Positions 1-8,135 of a DNA stretch of 64,000 nt are shown here, piece by piece; position 1 is the stretch's first letter; each line of letters starts with the position of its first letter. Below the pieces are notes generated by a model that saw nothing but the letters and a program-made list of their open reading frames with translations, searched no databases and was not told where the DNA came from. The DNA comes from Paenarthrobacter aurescens. GTDB taxonomy: Bacteria > Actinomycetota > Actinomycetes > Actinomycetales > Micrococcaceae. The DNA is taken from NCBI RefSeq assembly GCF_025421775.1, contig NZ_JAOEFX010000001.1, positions 656,619 to 720,618 on the forward strand. The letters run 5' to 3'. The translations under genes and the position numbers were made by a program.

Positions 1-643
1 AACGTCCGTAGGTAGTACGGGTCAGGACCAAGTGGGCCAGGAAAGCCAGCACCAGAACGGCCGGTATCAGTAAAGGAATTCCGGCGACCTTCGCGCTGAC
101 CATATCGGTGAGCACCTTCGGCACCGGCGTGATGTTACCGCCGTCGGAGTAGGCGAAGGCGATTCCCGACCCGGCGGAGAGTGTTGCCAGGGTCGCGATC
201 AGCGGGGATATACCCAGCTTCGTTACCATCAGTCCGTTGACGGCTCCGACTCCGGCGCCAACCACGAGGCCGGTCAGGAGCCCGATTGCCGGCGGCATAT
301 CCATGTTGACGATCACGCCCATGGACAGCACGGACGACAGGGCAGCTGTCGACCCCACCGAGACGTCGATGCCGCCGGTAAGGATCACGAAGGTCATGCC
401 GATGGCGAACACACCGAGGATCGTGCACTGGTAGAGCAGGTTTACCAGGTTGACTGTGGTCAGGAATACCGGGCTCAGGAACGTCAGCAGTACACCGAAG
501 AGCAAGACGACGACCAGCAGGCCCTGCGCACCGATGAAGTCGCCGACGCCGGAGAGCCGTGAACGGGACTCGTCGTGGGATTTTCCGGGGCCAGCCCTCC
601 CGGAAACCGAACCGGCGGAGCCGGTGGCTGTTTGTGGCTGCAT
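1..643 (-). CDS. Sugar ABC transporter permease, RbsC family (partial)
   Basis: Inner-membrane permease of a ribose/inositol/xylose-type ABC importer. The gene reads leftward and runs off the left edge, so only the first 214 residues are present. A soluble N-terminus of about 40 residues is followed by hydrophobic segments (about 42-62, 68-90, 98-120 and 125-145). Between them lies the RbsC-type signature ILTGGIDVSVGS, and the visible part ends in the family's VLTRTTYGR stretch. The start at 643 is the first ATG after the hydrophobic reading frame opens. Two sugar-type dehydrogenases lie directly upstream on the same strand, so the importer probably feeds them. The substrate cannot be read from this fragment. 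Confidence 0.9.
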   Translation of the reverse strand, partial: MQPQTATGSAGSVSGRAGPGKSHDESRSRLSGVGDFIGAQGLLVVVLLFGVLLTFLSPVFLTTVNLVNLLYQCTILGVFAIGMTFVILTGGIDVSVGSTAALSSVLSMGVIVNMDMPPAIGLLTGLVVGAGVGAVNGLMVTKLGISPLIATLATLSAGSGIAFAYSDGGNITPVPKVLTDMVSAKVAGIPLLIPAVLVLAFLAHLVLTRTTYGR

Positions 644-687
644 GTTTGTATCTCCAGTCAATTCGACACTTCCTCGGGTCGGAAGTG

Positions 688-1731
688 CTAGTGGCTGCCG
701 AAGAGTTCGGCGTTGGTCTTCAAGGTGATGGGCGCGCCATCTTGGCGGGCGGAGTCGGCGGTGGCCATGACGAGTTGCAAGCTCTGAATGTTGTCGGTGA
801 CATCCGTCTCAGCCTTGTTTCCGGTTTCGATGGCGTCGCGGAACGCTTCGAGGGTCCCCAAGCGTTCCTCGACAGGCAACGGGTCCAGATCGACGTGCAT
901 GACGCCGGAGCGTTCCACCGCTCCGGCAAGGAAGACGGTGTCGAACAGTGAGGCGAAGTTGATGGTGACCTCGTTGTTCTTCCAGGTGATGGCGCCCTTG
1001 CTGCCTTGGATTTCCCAGTCGCCGTCCCAGCTGGTCTGCGGACCGTAGGAGCTCCATGAACCGGTGTAGACGACGCGGGCGCCGTTGTCGCAGTCGAACT
1101 GCACCACGGCGGAGGCGTTGCCCTTGAATCTGGAGGTGCCAGTGTTCCAAGAGCGCGCACGCACGGCGGTGGGTTCGACACCAACGATGCCGCGGAGCTG
1201 GTCAAGGTGATGGATCATGGCATCCACGATCAGTGGCTCATCCATTTCGAGCCGGAACCCTTCGAACGGCGGGTTCTTCTTGTAGTCGATAAAGACGTGC
1301 TCAAGGTCGCCGATGACTCCGTCGCGAATGAGGCGCTGAACAGTGCGGGCGGCTCGCTTGAAACGGTAATTCTGCGACACCATGGCCTGTTTGCCGGACT
1401 TCTCTGCCGCTGTAATGATGCGGATGCCGTCTTCAAGGCTGTGTGCGAGGGGCTTCTCGATGAGTGTGTGGACGCCTGCTTCCAGTGCCGGGATGGCCAC
1501 GGCTGCGTGGTACTCGGGTGGAACGATGACCAAGGCGGCGTCGAACGTATCTTTGTGCTCCAGCGCGTCCTCAATGGTGGCGTACGCGGGGATTCCGTAC
1601 TGTTCACCAGCGGCCCGTGCGGCGTCGGAGTTGACGTCGACAACACCGGCCAGCTCCCAGCTTTTGCTGTGGTGAATCACGTTCAGCCATGAGGCGCCCC
1701 AGGCACCGAGGCCTACTTGAATGATCTTCAT
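688..1731 (-). CDS. Gfo/Idh/MocA family oxidoreductase
   Basis: NAD(P)-dependent dehydrogenase, probably acting on a sugar, polyol or inositol derivative. The 347-residue protein has the Rossmann motif VGLGAWGAS at residues 6-14, the family EKP at 92-94 and a DAMIHHLDQ stretch that matches the catalytic D-x-x-x-H-x-x-D of the C-terminal domain. I chose the ATG at 1731 because it lies 15 codons inside the longest frame, starts just before the Rossmann strand and overlaps the TGA of the upstream dehydrogenase by four bases (ATGA). Translational coupling is therefore likely. The permease follows 44 bases downstream. Confidence 0.88.
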   Translation of the reverse strand: MKIIQVGLGAWGASWLNVIHHSKSWELAGVVDVNSDAARAAGEQYGIPAYATIEDALEHKDTFDAALVIVPPEYHAAVAIPALEAGVHTLIEKPLAHSLEDGIRIITAAEKSGKQAMVSQNYRFKRAARTVQRLIRDGVIGDLEHVFIDYKKNPPFEGFRLEMDEPLIVDAMIHHLDQLRGIVGVEPTAVRARSWNTGTSRFKGNASAVVQFDCDNGARVVYTGSWSSYGPQTSWDGDWEIQGSKGAITWKNNEVTINFASLFDTVFLAGAVERSGVMHVDLDPLPVEERLGTLEAFRDAIETGNKAETDVTDNIQSLQLVMATADSARQDGAPITLKTNAELFGSH

Positions 1732-2864
1732 TGCTTCGCTCCTTCTAGTTCTTTTGTGCTCGGGACGTCGACCCACTCGCCGCCCTTGCTGGATTTGATG
1801 ATGCTTTCGGTGAGGAAGGCCGACCTGAGGCCGTCCTGGAACGTGGGCAGGCCTTCGCGGATGTCCCCGTTGATGGCGGCATAGGTATCAGCCACGAACG
1901 CAGTGAACGCGTCCTGGTAACCCTGCGGATGACCAGGTGGAAGAACACTGAGCCGGGCCGCATCAGGACTAAGCGCCTGCGGGTCGCGGACGAGCAACTG
2001 CGACCCTGTCCGCTTACCCAGCCACAACGCCTCCGGGGCTTCCTGGTCGAACTGCAGAGTGCTCTCCGAACCCGCAATCTCGATCATCAGGCGGTTCTTT
2101 CGTCCAGGGGCAACTTGGCTGATCAGGAGATTTCCCACGGTGCCGGATTCGGTGGCAAAAACAGCGGCAACGAGGTCCTCGGTCTGGATGTCTTTATTGT
2201 TTGACCGGCCCGAGAAAAGAGTCCGGCTCAGGGCGCTTACTTTGGCTATCTGTTCCCCGCTCACGAATTCGACTAGATCGCACAAGTGGGAGCCGATATC
2301 GGCGAACGCCCGGGAGGGCCCACCCAGAGCGGCGTCCACCCGCCAGTTGTCGTCGTCCCGGGAGAGCAGCCAATCCTGAAGGTAGGAGCCCTGGATGGTG
2401 GAGATCCGTCCCGTTTGGCCCGATGCAATGCGTTCCCGTGCTTCCCGGATCATCGGATGGAAGCGATAGACGAAGGGAACGGTCGCAACGGTCCCGGCCC
2501 GGGCAGCGAGCTCCACAAGTTCGGTTGCGTCCTGGACGTTGGTGGCGAGTGGCTTCTCGCAGACCACGTGTTTGCCCGCTTTCAGCGCGGCCTCGGCCAG
2601 TGCGTAATGGGTACTGTTCGGCGAACAGATGTGGATGACGTCGATAGCGTCGTCCTCGAAAAGGTCCTGGGCGGAATCGTAAGCCCGCTGCACACCCAGG
2701 CGGTCTTTGGCGCGGTCGGCGCTGGCACGGCTCGAAGACGCAATGGCGGCGATATCCGCCCCTGCAGCGCGGGCGGCCCGGCTGTGCACCTCGGCCATGA
2801 ACCCGGCGCCGACGAACCCGGCCCGTAGCCGGGAGGGGGCTGTCGTGGTTCTGTCGTTTTCCAT
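1728..2864 (-). CDS. Gfo/Idh/MocA family oxidoreductase
   Basis: Second NAD(P)-dependent dehydrogenase of the operon, 378 residues. The dinucleotide-binding motif GFVGAGFMAEVH lies at about residues 16-27, EKPLATN at about 103-109, and ADIGSHLCDLVEF carries the catalytic Asp/His pattern of the C-terminal fold. It is first in the leftward operon dehydrogenase-dehydrogenase-permease. Paired paralogues of this family next to an RbsC permease are typical of inositol or rare-sugar catabolism; the exact substrate is not determinable. The 250 bases upstream, shared with the divergent ROK gene, contain a spaced direct repeat. Confidence 0.88.
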   Translation of the reverse strand: MENDRTTTAPSRLRAGFVGAGFMAEVHSRAARAAGADIAAIASSSRASADRAKDRLGVQRAYDSAQDLFEDDAIDVIHICSPNSTHYALAEAALKAGKHVVCEKPLATNVQDATELVELAARAGTVATVPFVYRFHPMIREARERIASGQTGRISTIQGSYLQDWLLSRDDDNWRVDAALGGPSRAFADIGSHLCDLVEFVSGEQIAKVSALSRTLFSGRSNNKDIQTEDLVAAVFATESGTVGNLLISQVAPGRKNRLMIEIAGSESTLQFDQEAPEALWLGKRTGSQLLVRDPQALSPDAARLSVLPPGHPQGYQDAFTAFVADTYAAINGDIREGLPTFQDGLRSAFLTESIIKSSKGGEWVDVPSTKELEGAKQ

Positions 2865-2917
2865 GTCGAAACAGTGACACGCAGCACCTGGCTTTAGTCA
2901 GGGGCCCAGCAGAAGTC

Positions 2918-2974
2918 TGCACCTTTTGACGCTGATGGTTGTCGAATGCACGCCCAAGTTGCACTTTTTGATGC
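2918..2974. promoter_or_regulatory. Direct-repeat operator candidate between sugar operon and ROK gene
   Basis: Two near-identical 15-mers, TGCACCTTTTGACGC (2918-2932) and TGCACTTTTTGATGC (2960-2974), differ at two positions. They start 42 bases apart, close to four helical turns. They sit in the divergent intergenic region between the dehydrogenase operon and the ROK regulator, so a regulator controlling both directions is the natural reading. Binding is inferred, not shown. Confidence 0.5.
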
Positions 2975-3114
2975 TAAGCACTTCGCCGGGTGGACGGGAA
3001 CGAGTGAGCAGCTCGACACTGAGTGGAGATGAGGACCCTCAGGGTCCGGTGGGCCCGAGGCGTCAAGAATTCAGGCTCACGAACAACCTCTTTTGAGCCC
3101 CGAATTGGAGTGTC

Positions 3115-4365
3115 ATGGACAACGGCGGACCCGGCGAACTACTGCAAATCCTGCGGGACGGACAACCACGAACCAGAGCCGACTTGGCTGGGACAACAGG
3201 CTTGGGCCGAGCTGCCGTCAGTTCCCGCCTTGAGCCGCTCCTGAAACTGGAACTCGTGGTTCCCGTATCAGGGGCACCTTCAACTGGAGGCCGTCCATCG
3301 GCGCGGCTAGCCTTCAACCCAGGCGCAAAGTTGGTGGCGGCCGCAGACGTGGGCGCGACACACGCCACCGTGGCCCTCACTGACCTGTCAGGAACGGTAC
3401 TCGTGGAAACCACTGAGCGGCTGGAGATTTCATGCGGTCCCGAAGCGGTCCTGGACTGGCTTTTGACGATGGTGAAGGGACACTTGAATGTGTTGGGGCG
3501 CCCGACTGCGGACGTCATCGCCGTCGGCATCGGACTACCTGGCCCGGTAGAGCACTCCAGCGGGAAGCCGACGAGCCCGCCGATCATGCCAGGGTGGGAC
3601 GGATTCGATGTTCCCGCTTACATTCAGCAAACCTTGGGCGTACCCGTACTCGTCGATAACGATGTCAACCTCATGGCCCTCGGCGAGCGGGCGACCCGTT
3701 GGCCCAACGAGGAGAACATGATTTTCCTCAAAGTCGCCACTGGCATCGGATCTGGAGTGGTTAGCGGAGGAGAACTGCAGCGTGGCGCGGCAGGTGTCGC
3801 CGGAGACGTCGGCCATATTGCTGTTTCCCGGGGGGCAGGAATTCTTTGCCGCTGTGGCAAGAGTGCATGCCTGGAAGCCATTGCAGGCGCGCCGGCAATC
3901 GCAGCTCAACTCCGCGAGAGCGGGCTTGAGGCAACCACTGGAAGCGACGTCGTTTCGCTGGTTCGTTCCGGGAATCTGGCTGCTATCCAAGCGGTCCGCC
4001 AAGCGGGCCGCGACATCGGAGAAATGCTCAACATGTGCGTGAGCTTCATCAACCCCTCCCTGATTGTTGTGGGCGGATCGCTTGCCCAATCCGGAGAACA
4101 CCTCATGGCAGGGATACGCGAAACGGTCTACGCACGATCAACGCCTTTAGCGACCCAGCACCTGACAATCACCCAGTCCGAAACCGGGCCGGAAGCTGGA
4201 GTGGTTGGCGCCAGCATCCTGGCCGTCGAGTACGTCCTCTCCCCCCACCGAGTAAATCAACTGGCAACCAGACCGCTTTTCGACGGAAACGAAATTATCA
4301 ACCGGCAGGAAAAGGAGCCCCCTTTCCCCACACACCGGCCGCTCCTTGAGGCGCTGGCCAAATAA
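3115..4365 (+). CDS. ROK family transcriptional regulator
   Basis: Sugar-responsive repressor of 416 residues. A winged HTH occupies about residues 1-60, with the tail SGAPSTGGRPSARLAF. The ROK sugar-kinase-like fold starts at the phosphate motif DVGATHATVAL (about 78). The ROK zinc site is intact: GHIAVS at about 232 and C-R-C-G-x-x-x-C between 245 and 252. The length and the HTH mark it as a regulator rather than a glucokinase. It is divergent from the sugar dehydrogenase operon, so it most likely controls that operon and itself through the repeats at 2918-2974. Confidence 0.9.
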   Translation: MDNGGPGELLQILRDGQPRTRADLAGTTGLGRAAVSSRLEPLLKLELVVPVSGAPSTGGRPSARLAFNPGAKLVAAADVGATHATVALTDLSGTVLVETTERLEISCGPEAVLDWLLTMVKGHLNVLGRPTADVIAVGIGLPGPVEHSSGKPTSPPIMPGWDGFDVPAYIQQTLGVPVLVDNDVNLMALGERATRWPNEENMIFLKVATGIGSGVVSGGELQRGAAGVAGDVGHIAVSRGAGILCRCGKSACLEAIAGAPAIAAQLRESGLEATTGSDVVSLVRSGNLAAIQAVRQAGRDIGEMLNMCVSFINPSLIVVGGSLAQSGEHLMAGIRETVYARSTPLATQHLTITQSETGPEAGVVGASILAVEYVLSPHRVNQLATRPLFDGNEIINRQEKEPPFPTHRPLLEALAK

Positions 4366-4554
4366 TTGCAAGACGCACCTCTGTGAAAAACATAAACACA
4401 TTAACGCGCCGACCAAAGGTGCATCCAGAGGTAAAATTGACCTACCAGCAGACCTCATTTTCGGTCGGTCTGACGAGTCACCGCAAGCGCTTCCTTATGC
4501 CGCCGCGCCAGCTCCCAAGACTGCCATGATGCTCAGCTGGTGAAGGAGGACGGC

Positions 4555-5583
4555 ATGCCTCAATCTGGTGACGGGAAAAGCGCCCGTGTGCGACGATACG
4601 CAGTGCCGGAAGGGCTCACTCCAGAACAAAGGTTCGAGCATTGGCGGGTCTGGTACGGCAACGCCGTCGAAACACCAATGAGGCTGGAGCGGTCAGAAGG
4701 AGAGAGTCCTGCGTCCGTCAGTCCCTCAGCTATTAATCTTGCCGGACCGGGCTTCAGCCTCATAGAGATGCACAACACCCCCGCGCTGGGCTTTTGGGCG
4801 CCGAATCCCGACTCCACTGACTTGCGCCTGGCCTACTTCCGCAAGGCGTCGGGTCTGACCCTCGATCTCAATGGCACCCCCGAGCCGGTTCCAACGGGTT
4901 CGGTGAGATTCATCGACACTTCGCTTGGTGGCAGTTTCGATGCACCCGAAGGATTCCACGCACAGCAACTCAACATGGACCGCGTCAGTCTCAATGTCAG
5001 CGAAGGCGGACTGCGCTCCCTTCTTCGCCTGCCTGACCTTGCAAGCCACCCCATTGTGGGCACCTTCGTGATCCCCGCATTGATGAGTTGGAAGCGGCCC
5101 GGCATCGACAGTGAGGCATCAGGAACCAGCGAGATCCTACGATCCGTCATGGCAACCCTGGTGGGCTCCCTGCTCGAATCGCCGGCCGACGATGAGACAC
5201 AGAAACCGGCACTAAGCCGGGCGGTAAAGAAATACCTTGAGAGCAGTTACGACAACCCAAATCTGGACGTGGCAATGATCGCCGGAACGTTCAACCTCTC
5301 CCGTCGCTCCCTGTTCTACTTTTTTGAGACCGAAGAACTCCGTTTGGGTGAGCGAATCCGCGCCTTGAGAACCCGGAAAGCGTTGGAGCTCCTGCTTCAA
5401 GCCCATGCTCAAAGAATCACCTACTCAGAAATTGCGACACGGAGCGGATTCACCAACGTTCAAAGCATGCGCCGGGCAATCAAAGAGTTCACCGGGATGA
5501 ATGTCAGGGAGATCCATAAATCCGAGCCCGTCGTTCATATGGCCCTACAGCAACTTCGGCAGCGGCTCAGTCCTGGAGCTTGA
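4555..5583 (+). CDS. AraC family transcriptional regulator
   Basis: A 342-residue regulator. The N-terminal part opens with RRYAVPEGLTPEQRFEHW and resembles the AraC-binding-like effector domain. The C-terminal 110 residues form an AraC-type double HTH, with the recognition region around SRRSLFYFF and TRSGFTNVQSMRRAIKEF. The ATG at 4555 is preferred to the GTG at 4540 because GAAGGAGG ends six bases before it. A clear paralogue lies at 20396, with the same opening and layout. No obvious target gene sits beside it. Confidence 0.82.
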   Translation: MPQSGDGKSARVRRYAVPEGLTPEQRFEHWRVWYGNAVETPMRLERSEGESPASVSPSAINLAGPGFSLIEMHNTPALGFWAPNPDSTDLRLAYFRKASGLTLDLNGTPEPVPTGSVRFIDTSLGGSFDAPEGFHAQQLNMDRVSLNVSEGGLRSLLRLPDLASHPIVGTFVIPALMSWKRPGIDSEASGTSEILRSVMATLVGSLLESPADDETQKPALSRAVKKYLESSYDNPNLDVAMIAGTFNLSRRSLFYFFETEELRLGERIRALRTRKALELLLQAHAQRITYSEIATRSGFTNVQSMRRAIKEFTGMNVREIHKSEPVVHMALQQLRQRLSPGA

Positions 5584-5696
5584 CCGGATCGATGAAGAGG
5601 CGTGGTTTCGCGCTGTTCGAACCTGGCCCGGCCGCAGTTCCGCATCCTGGATCTGCGGGGCCACACTTTTGGGGACCGGGAGAGGGGCCCTGCGCG

Positions 5697-6683
5697 TCAG
5701 TTGGACGCCCCGCCTTCCATGGACTTCAGCTGGGAGAGGGCAACGCGGGCGCGGCGAACGAACCGGACAGCCCGCCATGCCCCATAGAGGACGGCCGCAA
5801 AGAAGACAAGACCAAGGGCAAGGAGTGGCCACGGCGCGTAAAGGACGCGAACGCCGGCCTGGCTGGTGCCGGCCTCAGAAGTCAGCGTGGCCTCGGCCGC
5901 GCCGCTCTGAATCATGGGTGCCCGCGCGAGTGTGGCATGCAGGTCAATGCTCGCTCCTGGAAGGAGGCCATCGGGCGTATCGAATTCCAACCTCGTCGCC
6001 GTTGCCGGCCAGCCTGAGAGGTCCAGGTGAGCGGACGGGCGCAGGATGGTGTTACCGGTATTTCGTATGGGCAGAATGAAGTCGAGGTTGTCCCCGTTTT
6101 GCTTCCAGCTCAGGCTGCCGTGGTCCAGTGATTTGGCTGCCGTGCCGGCAACGTTGAGGTAAATTCGGACGCCTTGGCGTTGAATCGTGTCCAGTCGAAT
6201 GGCGGTATCGCCGTTGACCGCGGTGGTCTTGCCTCGGACAGTGGGGCTTTGGATGATGAGCCCTCCTGCATAGTCTCCCGGAGGTGTGCCCTCGGGAACG
6301 GTGAGACGGAAGGGCACTTTCAGGTCCGTGTTGGCGGGGACGGTGATCTGTTCCATATCAAGTTCGGCCCACGCGCCCACACCTTCGCGGGGGGCGGATT
6401 GTGCGGCCATCGCAAAGGTTCCCTGCACCGTGTTCTCCCCGTCCACGGGATACGTCAGCAGGGTCACTGGCGAGGAAGTGTGGTTGGAAACGACGGCTGT
6501 GGCCTCCGTCTTGGCCCCGGGATAGAGGGACAAGTGGAAGAAGTCCGATTCTGTCTCCGGGCGGATGCCCAAAGTCCCGTCATCGACCGCAGAGGCGGGG
6601 CCGGCCATGAGGAGAATATCCAAGATCAGCAATGCCATAGCGATGATCACCGGCCCGGTCCGGCGTGGGGATGGTGTTTTCAC
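5697..6683 (-). CDS. DUF916-type secreted, membrane-anchored protein (WxL partner)
   Basis: A 328-residue exported protein. It starts with an N-terminal signal peptide (MKTP... through about residue 32, cleavage near ASA-VDD). An Ig-like region follows, of the type called WxL-protein peptidoglycan-binding domain (DUF916): a NHTSSPVTLLTYPVDG-like strand near residue 68 and FRLTVPEGTPPGDYAGGLI near 125. A single C-terminal membrane helix (about 285-308) and a basic cytosolic tail end the protein. In Firmicutes such proteins pair with WxL surface proteins. Here the adjacent upstream gene, 109 bases away on the same strand, is WxL-like, which supports a cell-surface complex. The family call comes from memory of the fold pattern. 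Confidence 0.75.
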   Translation of the reverse strand: MKTPSPRRTGPVIIAMALLILDILLMAGPASAVDDGTLGIRPETESDFFHLSLYPGAKTEATAVVSNHTSSPVTLLTYPVDGENTVQGTFAMAAQSAPREGVGAWAELDMEQITVPANTDLKVPFRLTVPEGTPPGDYAGGLIIQSPTVRGKTTAVNGDTAIRLDTIQRQGVRIYLNVAGTAAKSLDHGSLSWKQNGDNLDFILPIRNTGNTILRPSAHLDLSGWPATATRLEFDTPDGLLPGASIDLHATLARAPMIQSGAAEATLTSEAGTSQAGVRVLYAPWPLLALGLVFFAAVLYGAWRAVRFVRRARVALSQLKSMEGGASN

Positions 6684-6745
6684 GTTTTCTCAGTCCTGGA
6701 AGCATCCGGATTAGCGATTGTGGTGCTGTGGTGTGGAGAGCGAAA

Positions 6746-6783
6746 GCCCGCCCGCCTTCTCGTAATGAGGACGGCGGACGGGC
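6746..6783 (-). terminator. GC-rich hairpin between WxL-like and DUF916 genes
   Basis: An 11-base left arm (6746-6756) pairs with 6773-6783 with one G-U type mismatch around a 16-base loop. No U-tract follows. It lies directly downstream of the WxL-like gene and could be an attenuator or processing site that lowers expression of the DUF916 gene relative to the surface protein. Confidence 0.5.
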
Positions 6784-6792
6784 CCACGTGTT

Positions 6793-7371
6793 TTAGCCCA
6801 TGGTGTAAGTGATGGTGGAGGTGTAGGGGTTCAGGGCTCCGCTGGCGCCAACCGCGTAATTGGAGCGGTAGGCGTTGGCCGGAATGGCGAGGCTGAACGC
6901 CGGGGCCAGCGTGTAGGTTCCCATGTTCTGGCCCACAGTGGAGACCAGAGCCTGAGAGGACGTTGACAGAGCCAACGCCGGGGCGGTGATGGTGGCTGCA
7001 GAGTCCGAGCCCGCGCCTGCTGTGATGGTGCCGGGCGTGATCGTCAAGCCACTGACAGGAATAGTGCGTGGGGTTGATTCGTCTGTTCCTGCGGCACTGG
7101 TGGGCGTGGATGCGCTCACCGAAAGAGCCCACGCCGAGCCCGTGCCGCGGGCATCGGTGATAGTCCATTCCGAGGAGGCATTGCCCGTGGAGGTCTGGGT
7201 ATTGGATCCGTCCAGGGTGACCCCTGTCAGGGTGGCCCCGTAGGTGTTGGCCGTCAGGGTTCCGCCGGAAATCGTGGAGTCGACGACGTCGGCCGAGGCA
7301 GGGGTCAGCCCGAGGGTTAGAGCCACAGCGGAAGTGGTGAAAATGGCAGAGAGCCTGGTAATTCTACGCAT
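6793..7371 (-). CDS. WxL-like secreted surface protein
   Basis: A 192-residue secreted, low-complexity protein rich in Thr, Ser, Ala and Gly. The signal peptide runs from MRRITRLSA to about ASA (residues 1-27). The mature part contains SEWTITDARG and SAWALSVSAS, the position where a WxL domain has its first W-x-L. It ends in YTSTITYTMG, like the terminal strand of WxL domains but with Tyr in place of the second Trp. I chose the ATG at 7371 because AGGAAACA lies just upstream. WxL domains attach non-covalently to peptidoglycan; the neighbouring DUF916 protein is the expected partner. Confidence 0.68.
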   Translation of the reverse strand: MRRITRLSAIFTTSAVALTLGLTPASADVVDSTISGGTLTANTYGATLTGVTLDGSNTQTSTGNASSEWTITDARGTGSAWALSVSASTPTSAAGTDESTPRTIPVSGLTITPGTITAGAGSDSAATITAPALALSTSSQALVSTVGQNMGTYTLAPAFSLAIPANAYRSNYAVGASGALNPYTSTITYTMG

Positions 7372-7706
7372 GATTGTTTCCTGTGTTTGGGGTGACAAAA
7401 AGTGAAAACGCGCGTTCCGCTGGGACGGAGAACCCGACGATCAGCGTGACATTATTCTATGAATTCTGATGGCGCGAAAAAGCAGCGAAGAATCCGATTC
7501 GTGCAGAGCTTTATCGCGAAGGCATCACTTCGTGCAAGGGGCCGTTAAGCGCCGGGTGGCAAAAAAAGAAGACCGCAATATTCGCGGTCTTCCCATTCCT
7601 TCAATCAGACACCGGAATTGTTCTCAGACATCTGAACTTGGACGCGCAGTACAGAAGGCACGACGGCGGGGCGCCGCCCCTGCCGTCGTCGTCCGCTGTT
7701 CCCGGG
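7372..7706. other. Intergenic region, WxL promoter side and chaperone-operon end
   Basis: No convincing gene here. The left half is the leader of the WxL-like gene; the right half holds the terminator at 7561-7592. Confidence 0.6.
7561..7592 (-). terminator. Rho-independent terminator of the chaperone operon
   Basis: Perfect 9-base stem GAAGACCGC (7568-7576) / GCGGTCTTC (7584-7592) with a 7-base loop. The seven A residues at 7561-7567 become a U-tract on the leftward transcript, so it terminates the trxC end of the operon. Confidence 0.88.
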
Positions 7707-8135
7707 CTACTTCGAGAGTGCCTCCTCCAACCAGGACCTCAACACCGGCGCGGGAGCCGCGCCGGCCTGCCTCGCCACGATTTTTCCGTCAACGATGACC
7801 ATCAACGTCGGCACCGCCTGGATGGCGAACCTGGCAGAGAGCTGCGGCGAGTGATCCACATCGACCTTCACGAGTTTGATGTGACCGGCGCGTTCGTGTG
7901 CCAGTTGGTCGAGCACGGGGCTCACCATCCGGCAGGGTCCGCACCACACAGCCCAAAAGTCCACCAATACCGGAACCCCGGGCTGTTCCGCGATGGCACT
8001 AAAGTCTTCGTCGCTGGCTTCAACCACCCAGGGCAGCTCCTTGTGACAGCTCCCGCAGCGCGGGCGGCCGTCGGCGGCGGCCGGAACACGGTTCGACTTG
8101 CCGCAGTGAGGACATTTGATGATGGCTTTATTCAT
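7707..8135 (-). CDS. trxC: Thioredoxin 2 (zinc-ribbon thioredoxin)
   Basis: A 142-residue cytosolic disulfide reductase. An N-terminal zinc ribbon has two Cys pairs (CPHC at 8-11 and CGSC at about 27-30). The thioredoxin fold with active site WCGPC (about 64-68) and cis-Pro in AVPTLMV follows. This layout is typical of thioredoxin 2, which responds to oxidative stress. Its start overlaps the clpB stop as ATGA, so it is the last gene of the leftward chaperone operon. A terminator follows. The CNMP/TrxR-like fusion at 15219 is a tempting partner, but that protein lacks the redox cysteines of a true thioredoxin reductase. Confidence 0.93.
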   Translation of the reverse strand: MNKAIIKCPHCGKSNRVPAAADGRPRCGSCHKELPWVVEASDEDFSAIAEQPGVPVLVDFWAVWCGPCRMVSPVLDQLAHERAGHIKLVKVDVDHSPQLSARFAIQAVPTLMVIVDGKIVARQAGAAPAPVLRSWLEEALSK

